Part shown: positions 13,101-28,100 of the stretch, piece by piece | Position numbering within the stretch: position 1 is the first letter of the stretch | Layout of the letters: the number at the start of each line of letters is the position of its first letter | Source of the DNA: Mactra quadrangularis | Taxonomy: Eukaryota > Mollusca > Bivalvia > Venerida > Mactridae | DNA length: 64,000 bases | Assembly: GCA_025267735.1 (NCBI GenBank) | Contig: CM046303.1 | Coordinates: 32,154,380-32,218,379, forward strand | Reading direction: 5' to 3' | Notes under the pieces: model-generated | The model's input: only the letters and a program-made list of their open reading frames with translations | What the model was told of the DNA's origin: nothing | Databases searched by the model: none | Made by a program: the position numbers and the translations under genes

Positions 13101-16100
13101 TACCGACGGATGTTGTTGCTGGACTCATTCTCCTCAGTCGTAAGCAGGAACGTAAGAGACAGAGGTTTCATTCCTATGTATCAGAGGGTCGGGATCAGTC
13201 ACGGTATAGTTTAGTGTTAGTAGCTGTTAGCATGCTAGTGCTACTTTGGGTGACGCATGCCTTTCTTTCTTCTCCCTCTTACATCGTATAAAGTCACGTG
13301 ATCGTCCGATGATTTTAATTGGACAGCAATAATTGATTTAATTTAAATAGGCAATAACCAGCCTCGACTGTGGTAACATTTTGCTATGTTTACTTTTTAT
13401 TGTTTTTCTCCAATAGTATATTGGTCGAAAAAAACATCATTCATGATTCCATTGCATCTTTGATCAATGTGTGGACGATTCCACCTCAATTATAGAAACA
13501 AATTTAATTACCTTGGACATTCTCACGTGGACAGTTTCTCTGATGAGAGAACAACGATCATTTACTCATAACAGTACAAAGCAAACATGACATATCCATC
13601 AAGTAAATTGTCAAAAAAAGAATAAAAAGTTTAGAAAAGGTGTGTTTGCTTACTAATTGAATTCTGAACGTGCTGTTGTAGCTGATCACATGGCTGTTTT
13701 AGTCGGTGATCACGTATATATTGTAGGTGATCACGTGACTGCTGCAGAAGGTGATCACGTGTCTGTTGTTGGTGATAACATGACTGTTGTAGTAGGTGAT
13801 CACGTGACTGCTGCAGAAGGTAATCACGTGTCTGTTGTTGGTGATCACGTGAATGTCGTAGTAGGTGGTCACATGACTGCTGTAAAAGCTGATCATGTGA
13901 CGTTTTAGTTGCTGATCACGTGACTATATACGATGCCTTATTTCCCTATTTGATTTTTCGTGACGTTTATAAAAATGGTATGTGTTTTAATATTCTGAAA
14001 CTTTGCTAACCGAATGTTCAGTAAATAAAGACTTTTAGGCGGACGGCACGGTTCCGAGTGAATGCACTTTTTTTACTTGGAACCGTGTGTCGGCCGCCTA
14101 TAAAGAAGTCAATGTAATTCATACCACGTATTTAAATTTGCTAGTCTGTTGGAAATGTATTAAATTAACTTATATAAACGTATAATATAAAACCTTAAGT
14201 TAACATTCAGAATGTATCTGTAGTAAAATGAACTTGATGATATCATATTGAATAATTTTAAGAGTTCATATAGTTACTAATTAGAAAATCCCCTCCCTCA
14301 TTATTCGTCTACATTTGTATGTCCCCGGCTCTGAGTCATTTATTCGATGCTTTCAGCACTTTTATTTAAAACTGTAATCGATTCTGTACAGGACGACAGT
14401 CATCACCTTTTCCCACTAGCCTGAAGTCAGGGACTAGTGAACATTTATTTGGGCTAGTGCCAATTAATTATTTTATCAAGGACTGCTAGTTCATAATTTT
14501 GTCATTTACTCTATAACACAGACTGGCTAGTCTTCGTGGAAATTCAAAGCGACAATTGATATTATAGTTCTTATCATTTATTGAAAGACTTAAAAGTTTC
14601 TCTAGTTAAAAATGGTGTACATGCTAAAATATATGTTGAAAATGCCTTAATTATTAGGGCACTTTTATTTTAAATGTATTTAAGACGTACAATTCAATTA
14701 CAATTAGAAATATAGTTAAAAATCAAAAACTGTTTACCTATTTGCTAACCTGTGTTTTTAACGTTCGTTCTAAGTATAGTCTTTTTTCTCAACTGTCAAC
14801 TCTTGAAGAATTTTACGGTGACTAAATGCATTATTTTTATACTGGCGGTCTCATTGTTATTGAAATATCTTGACTAAAACCTATCATACGACATAAGCAG
14901 CTCTACTCGATCATAATACACACTTTTGGAAAAGTCATGAATGTTCCAAGACAATAATTTTAATAATTATTTACAAATTCACCGTGAAATTATTCATGTT
15001 TTGACAGCTGAGAAAAAAACCCGAAATATACTTAATGTACAGTTGTTAATACCTGTTCAATGTTGTCTAATAAAATGGTGTCGGTGATCATTGAGAAAGA
15101 GTGGATTCAAGTTGGGAGGGACTTGTTTCCATAGGAACAAGACATCGTTCAGAAGGTTAGGCCTCGCTTCGTTCTCAGAGTAGTTTAGACTGCGGCCAAG
15201 TTCGGATATATCTGCGGCCAAAATTACTCAAAGGTTTAAGCTATTGTTGCAAATATAAGCTTGCCAGAATGAGACGAATAGAACAGAGCTTTATTGAACG
15301 CAAATTGTGCATTAGTGTACTAGGAGCATATAGGGTATGCCTTAAAAAGAATAGAGCTTTATTGATGGTCTGAAAAGTTTCTTGCAAAGTTATAGCAAAT
15401 ATAAACAGTATTCAGAATTCACCATATCATTTAAATATAGAATTATCATACGGCTTTACTCTGTTTAGTGCAACATAAAACATATCTAGATACCTCATAT
15501 TAGATTTGTAAATATAATACATGTATTGAATCAGAGTTCTCGGAACATCTAGCTACAAAACCATAAATTTAGTTTATGCGGTACAAGAACAAAATAATTC
15601 ATTATAGCCTCTTTTGACCAATAACCTGTAAATTATGAACTTTGTTAATGTCCTGTAGGGACAAAATTGAATAAACCGCCAACGTCGATCGAGTGGATTC
15701 TCTATGGTATTTCTATGTTTGAATAATTATCTTTCAATGTTCTCTATGACAGAGACATGCTATCTATGTCTCTGTCTTTGCTAATTTTTTCGCCCGGCTA
15801 GCTCTGTTGGTAGCACGCAAGTCTTCTGATCGAGGGGTCGTGGGTTCGATTCCCGGGCGGGGCATACTTTCGTGGAGCTTGGTCATAAAATTATTTCTAC
15901 GGCCATTCTCCCTCCTACCAATGATTTTTAATTATGTAGGGCAGTTGTCAGTCACTGACGAAAGTATGCGCTTAGTAGTTGGTTAACAGCTAAATCTAGA
16001 GATTTAGCCTTTCCAGGAGGAGTGAGTAGGTTGACTGACCGCCGTTGTATGACCTATACAATGTGTTGCTACGGCGTTAAACCTAACAAAAACAAAACAA

Positions 16101-19100
16101 ACAAGACAATGCTAAGTTCAGTTCCACCGTTGACATACATACCCGCTCACTTCTATAAAGTAATACTGTAGAATATCATTCTTACAAGATTCCAAATGTA
16201 ACCAGAAATCCTTTTAAACAGGCCAATGTATTACAAATTATCCTAGATAATAAAGGGTATAATCAATTACTTTAATGATACAGAATTATATATAAATATT
16301 ATTATATACATAGCCTCGTGTTTAATATTTTTTGAAATTATATGCTTGATCAATGTATATATTGCTGATATCCTCTGGATACGAGGATGCATAGTTTGAT
16401 AGTGTTATACAGTTGTTACTATCAGTCATTCGGAACTCCTCGGTGAGTTTTCAACGCAAATACATTCATAGAAGAAGGCCGCGGTGGTCCGAATGACAGT
16501 AAGTGTGTTTTACGTCACGAAAAGTCTTCCTACTGACATATCGTTTACTGAGAAGTTTGTTATTGAAACTAAAATATTTAGATCTAATAGTCGTCGTATA
16601 GTAGTATAGTTTGTTAGTTAACCATGTTTATACTTCCCTTTATTAAACTGTAGAACCCTTTAGTGATACATGTATTGTAGAATATCTATAAATTACGGAG
16701 CTCCTAAAGTGACATTTTGAATTTTTTTATTTTCACAATTATTTCGTTTAAACGTACATTATTTCTTTTTTACGTATTATTTCTAAACGAAATAAATATT
16801 TCGAAAAAGCAAAATGATATTGTTTCATTTAAACGTAATATTATTTCGTTTAAACGTAATATTTATTTCGTTTAAACGAAATAATGAGTAAATAAAAATG
16901 ATTTCAAAGATGTCATTTTAGGGATCCGTATATAATATCCCGAGATCCATTATAACGCTATTATAATACTAGTCATGTACTAAACTTAATTCCATATGCA
17001 AAATGACAATTTCCTGACTTAATGTTTTGTTACATAACTTAATGTTTTGTTCTTTAATAAGAAACTTACAAGTTTATATATTAATTTTATATATATTTAA
17101 AGTTCCAATTTTTGGGCGCGAAACATACTTGCATAAAGTTATGGGACATCAGTTTAGTTCCTACAACGTTGAGTTCAAAGTTTACCTCAGATGATATTCA
17201 GACACGCTTATCATTTTCATGTGTATCAAATTAAAGTACAAGACAGGCATTTCTATGGCGCCGTCTATTTGTTCAAGAATCTCACGATCTAATAAAGTTG
17301 AACTAGTTAATGATCTGATGAAATGTAGCTCATTGTCTACCTTTTCTCTATTTGTAAGATCCGCATTATAGTTTCAACAGAGCAGTATAATGTATTCAAA
17401 TATCGTGATAAAATATGTTCTTATTTGACACGTAAGCCTATAGAACAAGGGTATTTACGATAAAAGGTTATTTACCATGTTGTTATCTTGATGGGTATAA
17501 AACATATAAAAGTCACGTGATTAGATAGGTATCATAGATTAACTTCCGGGTTCTAATACTTCCTGTTCTATCAGTAGATATGATTGGACCGATTTCTGAT
17601 GCATTGAATGTAGATTTACATATTTACATTGCTCATCTGCCAAATATTTCAATCAGAAAAAATAAACACTATTTATTGATGAGATTTTTAACGACTTTCA
17701 ATCGGATATATACTTCCTGGTTGTCATTGCAAATGGTACAAACGAGTTAACATTTTAATACAAGCGATTTTGGAGTACCTTTTATTGGTCACCTGAGACC
17801 TACCATTTTATGATACCAAAAAAGAATAAATTGCTATTTTAACACCATGTAACACTCGTAGCACTAAGGATGGGTCAGTTTTTATTTGGATAAATAATCT
17901 TTGTACAGGACATAAGTGAATTTTGTTTCATGATTTGAGTCTAAAGATTTTCATTTAAATTCCCTGATAATAACAGTTAGTGTCAAACCCTAAAAAATTT
18001 ACGTGAAAATACAATGTACTATAAAAGTTGTGACCTCATTTGTTCAAAATGGTGTATAGTAAACATAAATGGATATTTCTGTATATAAAATAAATCCACC
18101 AATACTCGTAGTCTACTTTACTTCTACTCGTATTGACAAAGTCTCTTGTAAACTTATTTTTTCAACTCTGTCACCCTCTCTTGAAAAATCTTACTTTCAG
18201 TTTCACTTGCCATCATTGGCAGACCTCTATCAATTCACACCTTTGTGTCACCCTGCACAGCGAAGTATTGATATGCATATATTATACATATACAATAACT
18301 TGTGTGGTTTTGTTTTCTCACATATTTTTTTTATATAGACGTATTCACATTCACCCACAATATCCGTAAACAGGTATCCTGTAGAGTATTGTCGTACAGA
18401 ATCTCTACTGTCTCCGTGGAAGGTCATGTCGAGATGAACTTTGTGTCGACCAATCAATGCGTAGCTTTCATCTAGACGAAAACACTATTAATAACATTTT
18501 GAATTCGTAATGTCTATTTTTAGACCAAGGTTTGCAAGCTAATTTAACAGCGGTATCATTCACAGTCTGCGATTGGACGGCTCAGTTCAAATTGCGTGAC
18601 GTAGACGATGTAAACAAGTTACGTATCAGAACAATTTCGTCATGAATATTATGATGAGAAAATGTCACCTGAACGTGACCTTCGTTTGGAAAAGGCCAGA
18701 TCTAAATTAGAGAGTAGGCGAGCGGAAAATTTTAGATCGGGTTTTAATCAGATTGATTCACTCATTGACTGAACCGCGCGCGATTTGCAACTAATCTGGC
18801 GATTTGTGTTCGATTCCTGACAATAAAATGTCACACCTTTTCAATAAAGTTTTTGGATAATAAGAATTTCCTTCCATAGACTAGAGGGAGAAGATAAAAA
18901 GGTTCAAGACATATTAATTTATGCGATGCTATGATATATGTATTTTGCTTCATCACCCGCTCGTTGATTTAATGATACACTACAAATGGATGAGTCTGTA
19001 CAAAACTAGTCTGCTTACATGACATGTAAACAAAGAAGATTGTACCTGAGACTAGATTTGCGCTGGTTCATCGAAACGTATTACTAAAATCACCAAATTT

Positions 19101-22100
19101 TATACAAGCTTTTTACACCTAAAACGCAAGATTTTTATTTACCTTTTTTGATGAGCATGCGTTAAAACCCTTGTACACCCCCATATATACTATCAATATT
19201 ATATAATATTATGTTACTCATATAAGATGTACAGTGTAAGTTAGCAATCTCGAATACCGTAGGGTCGAACTATCCGGTTGGCTCAAACACTTAAAACGAG
19301 TCACCAATCTATTACTGTCTATATACATATAAAAAGACCTCGCTAATGTGCTATTGTATAATTGTTTAAATTTAATATTCAATTTTTACAATATGGATAT
19401 GTCGTGATGAAAGCATTAAGTAATATTATATCGTTTGATCGTCTGATGTCAACCTTTGGGCAAAGTGCACATTTCTATTAAAGGGTGTTATTTTATTAAT
19501 GATGAAGTGACAGGGGGAATCACTAGATGGCTATATGATCCCGATCTGTGTTAGCGCTTGCAGTTGTTGTTTCCAATAGAATTCACAATTGTGCCTATTG
19601 ATGGTGACAGAAGGTGAGGAGGGGTCATTTCGTATGACTTCATTAATTTGATATTCGACTTTGTCTGGGCTGTGTCCAGGTGAATTGAAAAGCTGGGCAA
19701 CTAGGTGTAATTTAATTAGTTTACGCCATATTTATTTTGTTTTGATATGTTGAATATGTATGATTCCTAATAATTTTAGAGCTTAATCATGTAAGCTGGA
19801 GGATGTTTTTTTTTCTTTCACATGATTTTATCTAATAATAATAATAATATAATAATAATAATATCTTTATTTAAAGATGAAAACTCCTTAAGTGCAAGGC
19901 TTATCTACCAGAAGGTCATCTAACAATAATGCAAAACAATATAAACAACATATATACATGTAAGAGCATTAAACAAAACATACCAAAAAATAATGAATTA
20001 AACACACACACTCCCCCACACACCCCACACTCACACACGCACATCCGCACGCACACTCGCACGCACGCACCCCGCACCCCTTGCACACACCCTCTCACCC
20101 CACCACAAACACGCCCCCACACAAACAATAGCATCAAGCAGCAAACTGGAGTATAAATAAGAATAAAAAAATCACTAGTACATTAAGAGATGATATTAGA
20201 TAGTTGCAATACGAGAATGGGTTAGGTTAGAGAACTTTTAGGATTTGTTTTGAAATAGGATGTTTTAAAGTAGATAGCGGAAGTTATTAAGAGACGGTGC
20301 ATTTTTTATATTCAGAGGAAAATTAGATTTGTATTGAAATGTTTTTTTTTTTTACTATAGTTTGATTTACAAAACGGTTTAGTTAGCATGAAACTGTTTA
20401 TTGAACGTAGAGAATAGTCATCGTTTTTAGATAGACAAATTAGATTTTGCATATAGTCAGGCGTCATGTGGAGATGTGTAAGTTTGGTCAAATATCATTC
20501 TTGCTGCTCTTTTTTGTCCATTAATTATTTTAGTGATAACCTTCTTTTAAGAATTAGACCATGTATAGAACCATAGTCAAGAATTGGCTGTATATAAGCA
20601 TTACAAAACTCTTTTCTCATATCAACATTCAAAAACGGTTTGATTCTACGAAATAATGTCTTAAACATATTGTGATCAAAATTATTGTTTTAAGTATTGA
20701 CCACCATTTTTTTTCGCTTCGATCGTCTTTCACTAAGTGGTCAGTTTCTCCATTATTTAGCATGCTATTTTACATACTCCTCCATTCCAACATAGCTAAG
20801 GCTTTGCTCTTTCTGGACACTGACTTGATGTCAACAATACATGCTGAACATTTGAGTTTTGTGTCGACTTAACAACATCTGCATTGATCATGGTGTTTGA
20901 AAAATCGCGTAACATTTATTATTGGTTGTATGCAAACTATTTTGGTGTCATTAGAAAGAGCAATGCCATACCTATGCAAGCATGTATAAATCAATGAAAT
21001 ATAAAGAGTTATAAAGTATGAACTAGCCACTAATTGAACTTGGGTAAAATAACTGCATTTTTTAGGCATCGTGTAAATTGCCTGGCCATTTTGGACATTT
21101 TGTAAATTAACTAAAATTCCAAGGCATTTTACAAAACGCCTGAAACACTAACTCAATATTTAACAAATTGTCTGAATGTACCAAATGGGCATGATATTTG
21201 AAGATTGGGTTCCTCTCGATACACTATATAGTGTTTAGATAAGGTGATTTGCTCCTTTTATTACATGAAAAAGATTGTCTATTGTAATTTGCACTACTTT
21301 CAGTAGCCAATGACACAGTAATCCAAAGGCACCGGAATCAACATTTCTCAAGATTTTCAGGCTATTTGTATAGAAGCATATGATATTATGAAATTTCAGT
21401 TGTCACGGTACTTACCTGTTCACATTATGAGTGGAAGAATATGTAAGCGACCGGATATCTCAGTCGGGAGAGCAATCGCCTTGTAAGCGAGAGGTCCTGG
21501 GTTCAAGTCCCGATCAGGCTGCATATTTTTTCTGGCCCTGTGACAAGTCATTTTGTAAATTGCCTTGAATTTTTAGGCAATTCACATAATGTCTGACTGA
21601 TTCAGGCAATTTACAAAATGTCTGACTGATTTAGGCAATTTACAAATTGCCTAAATTTACAAATTGTCTGTAACATATTTAAGTTCGGTGTCAGAACCGT
21701 CCCTACCGCCTATGCTAAATACATTCTAGTGAAAGGTTTAGCCATCCAAAAGATTCTTTATCCATGTTCAATTTGTGGATAGCTTCTCCCAGATAAAATA
21801 TTCTATTTCACAGATTTAAACAATCTGAGATAACTGAAGCTACAGTCCCATAATTATAAAAATAGCCGTGAGGGCACCGTACGGGCGCCGTGCGATCAAA
21901 CTCCGCAAGGACCCGTACGAACTCTTGCATACCCGTACGGACTGTTTCGTTTTTGCCAGAGTCCGTGAGATGAGCCCAGGATACACGTATTGGTTTCAAA
22001 GTCAATTCGTGAACAAAATCGTGACCGAATATGAATTAAACTTGCATAGCTTCCAGCTACAGCTCTGTACGGGTGTGTTGTTTTGTGCCATGTGCATACC

Positions 22101-25100
22101 GTCACCTTAATACGCAAGGCTTCCCACGATTTACGGCTGTCTGCACGTACGGGTCCGCAACAAGCGACGATTTTATGGGACTGAGGCATTACTGGTCACT
22201 AATTGAAACTATATGGTTCAATATATGTATTTTCAATAAATTTTCAACTTGTATATTACAGACGTGAAGAAGAAGTGATAGAAACTACAGATATAACATG
22301 TGGTTGTTTACCTACGCCTAAAGATTGGATGACATTAGACCTAATGAGTCATTATCTAAAATTTGCCATAGGAAGTTATGGTTGGCCTTTCTATGTAACT
22401 TTAGTCAAACCAGTTCTTGGTCTGTGTGCTTTATGTACTGAATGCAGGTGATGATATAATTAGTTATATTATCTTACTTTTGGCATTATCAAAGGGCTGT
22501 AAAACATCATGTATCAGCAGTAAAGTTCCGCTATAAAGACCACCTTGGTTATTAACAAATCAAGCGATTTTTGATGATTTTTTAAGTGCCAAATACTAAA
22601 TTTTATTAGAAAATGGCCCCTATTCTAGGGCGGCGACTTCGCTACTTAGGGCACCGATTTTTATGGTCGTAATGCTTGCAACTAGTCGAAGATAAGACAT
22701 TAGTTTCTAAAGTGTCAAGATTAATTAAATGTATATTGTTAATATGTATTTCTTTAAGCATTTGAAAAATTAAAGAAAATTATTTGCATTTTATTTGTGC
22801 ATTTACGGCTTAGTCGTCTGTTTAAGTGTGACGTTTGTATATCAAATTACAGACATTTGTTATACAGCTTTAAAACATAACTTTAGACAAAATACGATTT
22901 AAATATAATTTGCATTCATTAAATAAGTTAAAACTAGAGTAATCACCAAGCGTGTAGTGTATCAATTTATCTTAGGTCAAATTGCACCAACTATTCATAC
23001 ATGTTTCATATTGGTATAAATTATAGGCGGTTGTCACGGTCTTAAATTTGCCAGCTTTACTGGCCGTTGACGCAAATTGTTCTGATAGTACATGGAATAA
23101 TGAACTTGAGGAGCGGGTGTTGTCGAGCGGTTAAGACGTTGGACTGGTAATCAATGTAGCCAGCGTTGGTGCGAAGCTCATATAAAACCTACCCCATTTG
23201 TTTCATTGAGCAAGAAACTTTATCCTACTAGTTCAGTACTGGGGAACCAGGAAGAAGACTCGAAAGTGATAAATCTAAGTTATAAGAACTTGTTTCACGA
23301 TCGAGCTAAAATAAATAAGTATAAAAAAATTACCAAAATTTACCAAACATATATATACAGTATAACGTCTGCAGAGCGGCCCTCAAAAGAACAAATTCTC
23401 TGCACAACAACAACTTTTGATATTTTCCATAGGCATAATTCTAATAATTGAATCTGCTAAGCAACAACCTCTGAACAGTCACACATTAAGTCACTCCTAC
23501 TGGGTGTTGTTAACGAGAGGTTGCGCTGTGTCGTAATTAATAAAATTATCATTTCAGATGTTTTTCATGTAAAGACGACCAAGGCTCAGTATTTATGGAC
23601 AATTGTTGTATGTGTAATACTGCAGCATTCAAGAAAACTACAAAAATACATCATGATGATATAGTATATGCCTGTTTTAAAAATGATGTAAGTAAACAAA
23701 CTCTTACATACTCTACTTTGTCAGTCATATTCAATTCATTCTCATACCCAGAGGTTATCACGATTCTCGATCTAACGGCTACGAGCATGTATCCAACTAT
23801 TCAACTACAGGTTGTATAAGCCCATCAACCAAGTCTATTAAGATTTGCGCTCTTTGTGCTTCCGATCAAAACTTTCAGGATCAAACATTATTGAGCTCAT
23901 CGGTGGGGGCATGGGGTAGTACTTAGTTATTTTTAATACACTATTTGACGTCATTCAAGTCGTGTCTTCCTGCTGTGAAGGCAATTTTAGTGATTGTTTC
24001 ACTGTGAATTTTTCTTTTAATATTGTTTGTATTGTAATGCATTACTTTCTTTGTTTTCGTAATAAGGTATTTTTGCAAGCAATATTAATATTCATACATC
24101 ACATGTGCATGCATTTTTGTGTAATGTATAGTTCGTTTTTCTCAACTGTCAAAACATGAATAATTTCATGGTGACTTCATGCTCTTTATTTTACATCCAT
24201 GGTATTGTGATAGTGTGTAATCAATCAGCGTGAAATTATTCAAACTTTGACAGTTGAGAAAAAACAGACAATATTGATCTATAATTGTATATAGTCTGGA
24301 TTACCTGTCCCTTACCACTATCGTTATCGGGTCAGGCAAACGGTAATCATGGCGGCCTCCTCAGTTATTATACAGGTATAACGTTTTCTTAATCTTGCAT
24401 GATCATTTGCTTACGATAGTTACTTTAGTAGGAGTTCGGTAGTATATAGGACATTCGATTTCAATTTTTCAGATTACAAGTATATTTAGCTTACGATTAA
24501 CAAAAAAATGTCTCAAGTGAACACAATTCGGACGTGGATTAGTCTCGTTAGAATTTCGGATACTTTATTTTGCATAAATTAATGTAACCGAACAACTAAA
24601 AAAGGTTTCCACGGCAATTCTTTTACAACGATCCTCTGATTTAAGCCTGTGTAGTGAGAAATGCTCATTTGAAATTATAATTATCCAATATCTAATTCAT
24701 TAAATAGGGCGCGGTCATGATCATGCTTTGCCTGACGTACTTTTACCTGCCAAAGTACGACTGGGAACCAGACAAACAAATATACTTCTATAACTTTACG
24801 ATCGCTGCCGAAGTGTAGAATAGGCGTGGTACCGACTTTCGTCGGGATATGTGTAGATAATTATTAGATGCAAATGTGAAATGTCAGGTCGGGGTCAATA
24901 TTTACGCACTATACTGTATATATGTTATACTCTCAAATAACATTCGTAGGAAAGAGAAATCTAGGAAAACAATGAAGTCAAGACGAGACACGAAGTTTTC
25001 CATATTTAAAATTAATGATTTAGCAATCTCATATTTGTAGAATATTTGACTTATATTACAATATCGACCTTACCTTGCAGCAACTGTCCACTTAGAAATG

Positions 25101-28100
25101 AGAAATATTCTAAATTATTACGTTTTATTTGTTTCTTAGGAACATTAGGAAATATATTGAAATTTAATCGCTTGCAGGAATTTTACATAAATTGCAGCGT
25201 TGGTAGTTATGGTGGCATATTCCTGCCACCAGATAACCAAATAATATACTAGTTATTATACTTTTATTTCCTCCAATTACTGAAGAGCATAAATTATACA
25301 ATCATATAAACATACACACGAAAAGGCAAAGATATTATACAGATACAAACAGATAATCAAAGCCGTTCATGTAATAGTTAGAAGGCAAAGTATTATCTAT
25401 TCTTTACAAGCTATTACAAGAATAGATCAAACACAAAATAAATATGTTCATGACCAAACCCATCTCACTCGGGGGCGAAAGCGAAAGGCGGGTGAGATGG
25501 GTTAAATGAACTGTTAACAAAGTGTTCAAGCAATATCAAATACAACCAAAATCAGCACTAAATGTCACACATATAGTTAATACTCTTAATGAGCAAAATG
25601 TTAGGCTCAGACCTTCCTAGCGCTAGTAGGAAGATATGTGAGCACAATGTATGAACAGAGGTGAATTTACATGTATCAAAGTGTCCAGCTGAAACAATAG
25701 TAATAAACTTATCTCTAATGTGGTTAGAAAGACAAGACCATAACTGATGTTGGATAATATTTGTGACTAGGTCACCACAAAGAGTACACTGTTCTACATA
25801 TGAACGAGAGAAAAAATCTACCTAGAATGCGCATAAATTGACTACATACAATGGATAGTTCATTAAAACGACGTGATAAAGCCCAGATCTTGCATGGTTT
25901 ACCGGCTACAAGTACTGTATGCAGATCTACAGCAGGTACTAGGCTACAGACAGATTGCAATCTGGACATGCGTCCTGGTAACACTACTTTTTATCTAGAC
26001 GGGTTTTAAAGGAATTTTTCGATGGAAATGACCCAGAAGACAAATAAAGGTCAATAAAACTGGATAAGTCATACTTGTAGAGCAACCTACATACATCAGG
26101 TACAAAACCTTGGTAATAGTCGATACCTTTACAGTATCTAAGTAGTCTTTGATTAAACACATGTTTTGCTAAATATTTGTATGGCAGACGACACAGCCGC
26201 CAAAAATTGCAATTTCCGATAGTTTATGATAGTTTTCACCGGATCCATATCTAACATTGAAAGAGAAAAGTCTGTACTAGTGTTTTGCTTGAGGCCTTGT
26301 ATATGCTTAATACAAAAATGATGTGAACGTTCAAGTTTTACAATATCCGTACTAGACCATGAATTCCACAGTTCGCAGCCAAACAAGGATTTAAGAATAA
26401 CTACAGAATTGTACAAGGTTTTACAAGTTAAGGGGTTATTGTCACATGGATGAAAACCACTGTTACATAAAGCCGGGAGTGTACACGCAGCTTGTTGCAG
26501 GCATTGTCAATCATTTGTTTATCAGTCAAAAATATGTCACACGTCATACCCAAATGTTTGTATGATTTACTTTCTGAGATAATATGTTCACCAAGATAAA
26601 ACACACGTTGAGTCAGATGACGAGGTGGTTCATTAAACACCATAACAGAACATTTATTAGGATTATATAAAGCGCCATTTCTTTGAGTACTTATCACATA
26701 TGTCTAACATTTTGTTTAATCCGTTAATAGAATAAGAAACAAGAATCATATCATCAGCCACAGTAGGTGATCCAAGTAACATATCATACATACAACATCC
26801 ACATTGGCTGGCCTCTAATTCTTTGATAACCACTTACCACTTATCACTAAATAGATATTGCGTAATATCTAATGTCTACGATGACTAAAGTATGGCTGTG
26901 TATCAACACAATGGAGCAAAACAATGCTATATATAGATAAGTGATATCAGGTTCAGTAGTAAAGTTAACCAGGTAACCACTAAATTAACTAGCTAATTAC
27001 CAGTTTAACTAGTTACGCAACTTATTAACCACTTACAAATTATATAAAATATCACTAACTTGTCAGTGGTTATCTAGTTACTTTACTAGTTAACCAGATA
27101 ATCAACTAGTTAATTAAGTTAATTACCACTTATACAAATTATTTTCAACAAGTAAGTGATTACAATGTATTTAATTACATTAACTAGTTAACCACGTAAT
27201 TAAGTAACTAGTTAATGATCTGATTATATGGTGGCACAAATATGTCACCATAGGTAGACAATCTATTTTTTTTGTTGTTGTTAACATCGATTGTGTTGCT
27301 GGAAGCTCCTTACTATTGTGACACCAGTCTATGCTATTTAAATGCAATGTTAGAACATACGAACACAATGATGACAGTTGTCTAGGATTTTGTAATCGTA
27401 TTGTCTCTGTTTCTGTACTAATAACACCATTGGCAAAAATTGTAGACGCTGGTTATCAGTTCAACTTAATGTAGGGAATACATCAAAGCAACATAATAGT
27501 AACTGAGGCCATGACACACTTATAATATGAGGGGGCTATACTTGTATATATTGTTTTTCATTTGACACTGCTTGATAAAATAGCCATTTGAACTTGAGCC
27601 GAATTGCTCCAAAGTATTTGTTGTATGTATTTTTCTATGGTTTATCAATTGTCTTTGAAAGGAAGGAAGTTTGCAGTATATGTCGCCCACTAGTTTTGTG
27701 ACCACAAATCGTGACTACGATGTTTTAGTGAAGTCACTTATGAAATATGACAAGAAATGTTGCTATGTTGCGGTACAGTACACAAAAACACTGTCATTTA
27801 AATGTGACGATTTAAGAGCTTAGTTAAACTAATTGTGTTATTATTATTATTTATAGTTGGGTTTAGCACCGAGTCAGTAAAAATTGTAGTTCCATACGAA
27901 CTACGTTCGGCTCACCTAACCTAGTTTTCATTGACTTTATTCTTTTATCAATAACTCCAATACAATAAGCCTTACTCTTCTACAAAGCCGATAACTTCAC
28001 CATGTAACTTATTAAATGGGTGGCAATCTACCAATTTTCTCAAATTCATTAATGGATTTTTCAACTGGGCAAAGGCTCGAACCAGTGGCCACGTGGGTAC

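Noticed and set aside
15792..15863. Functional tRNA-Arg gene
   Set aside because: It is the head of a dispersed SINE with body and tail; the acceptor stem is imperfect.
18069..18457. Additional lipase exon
   Set aside because: No family similarity and the flanking exons already join in phase.
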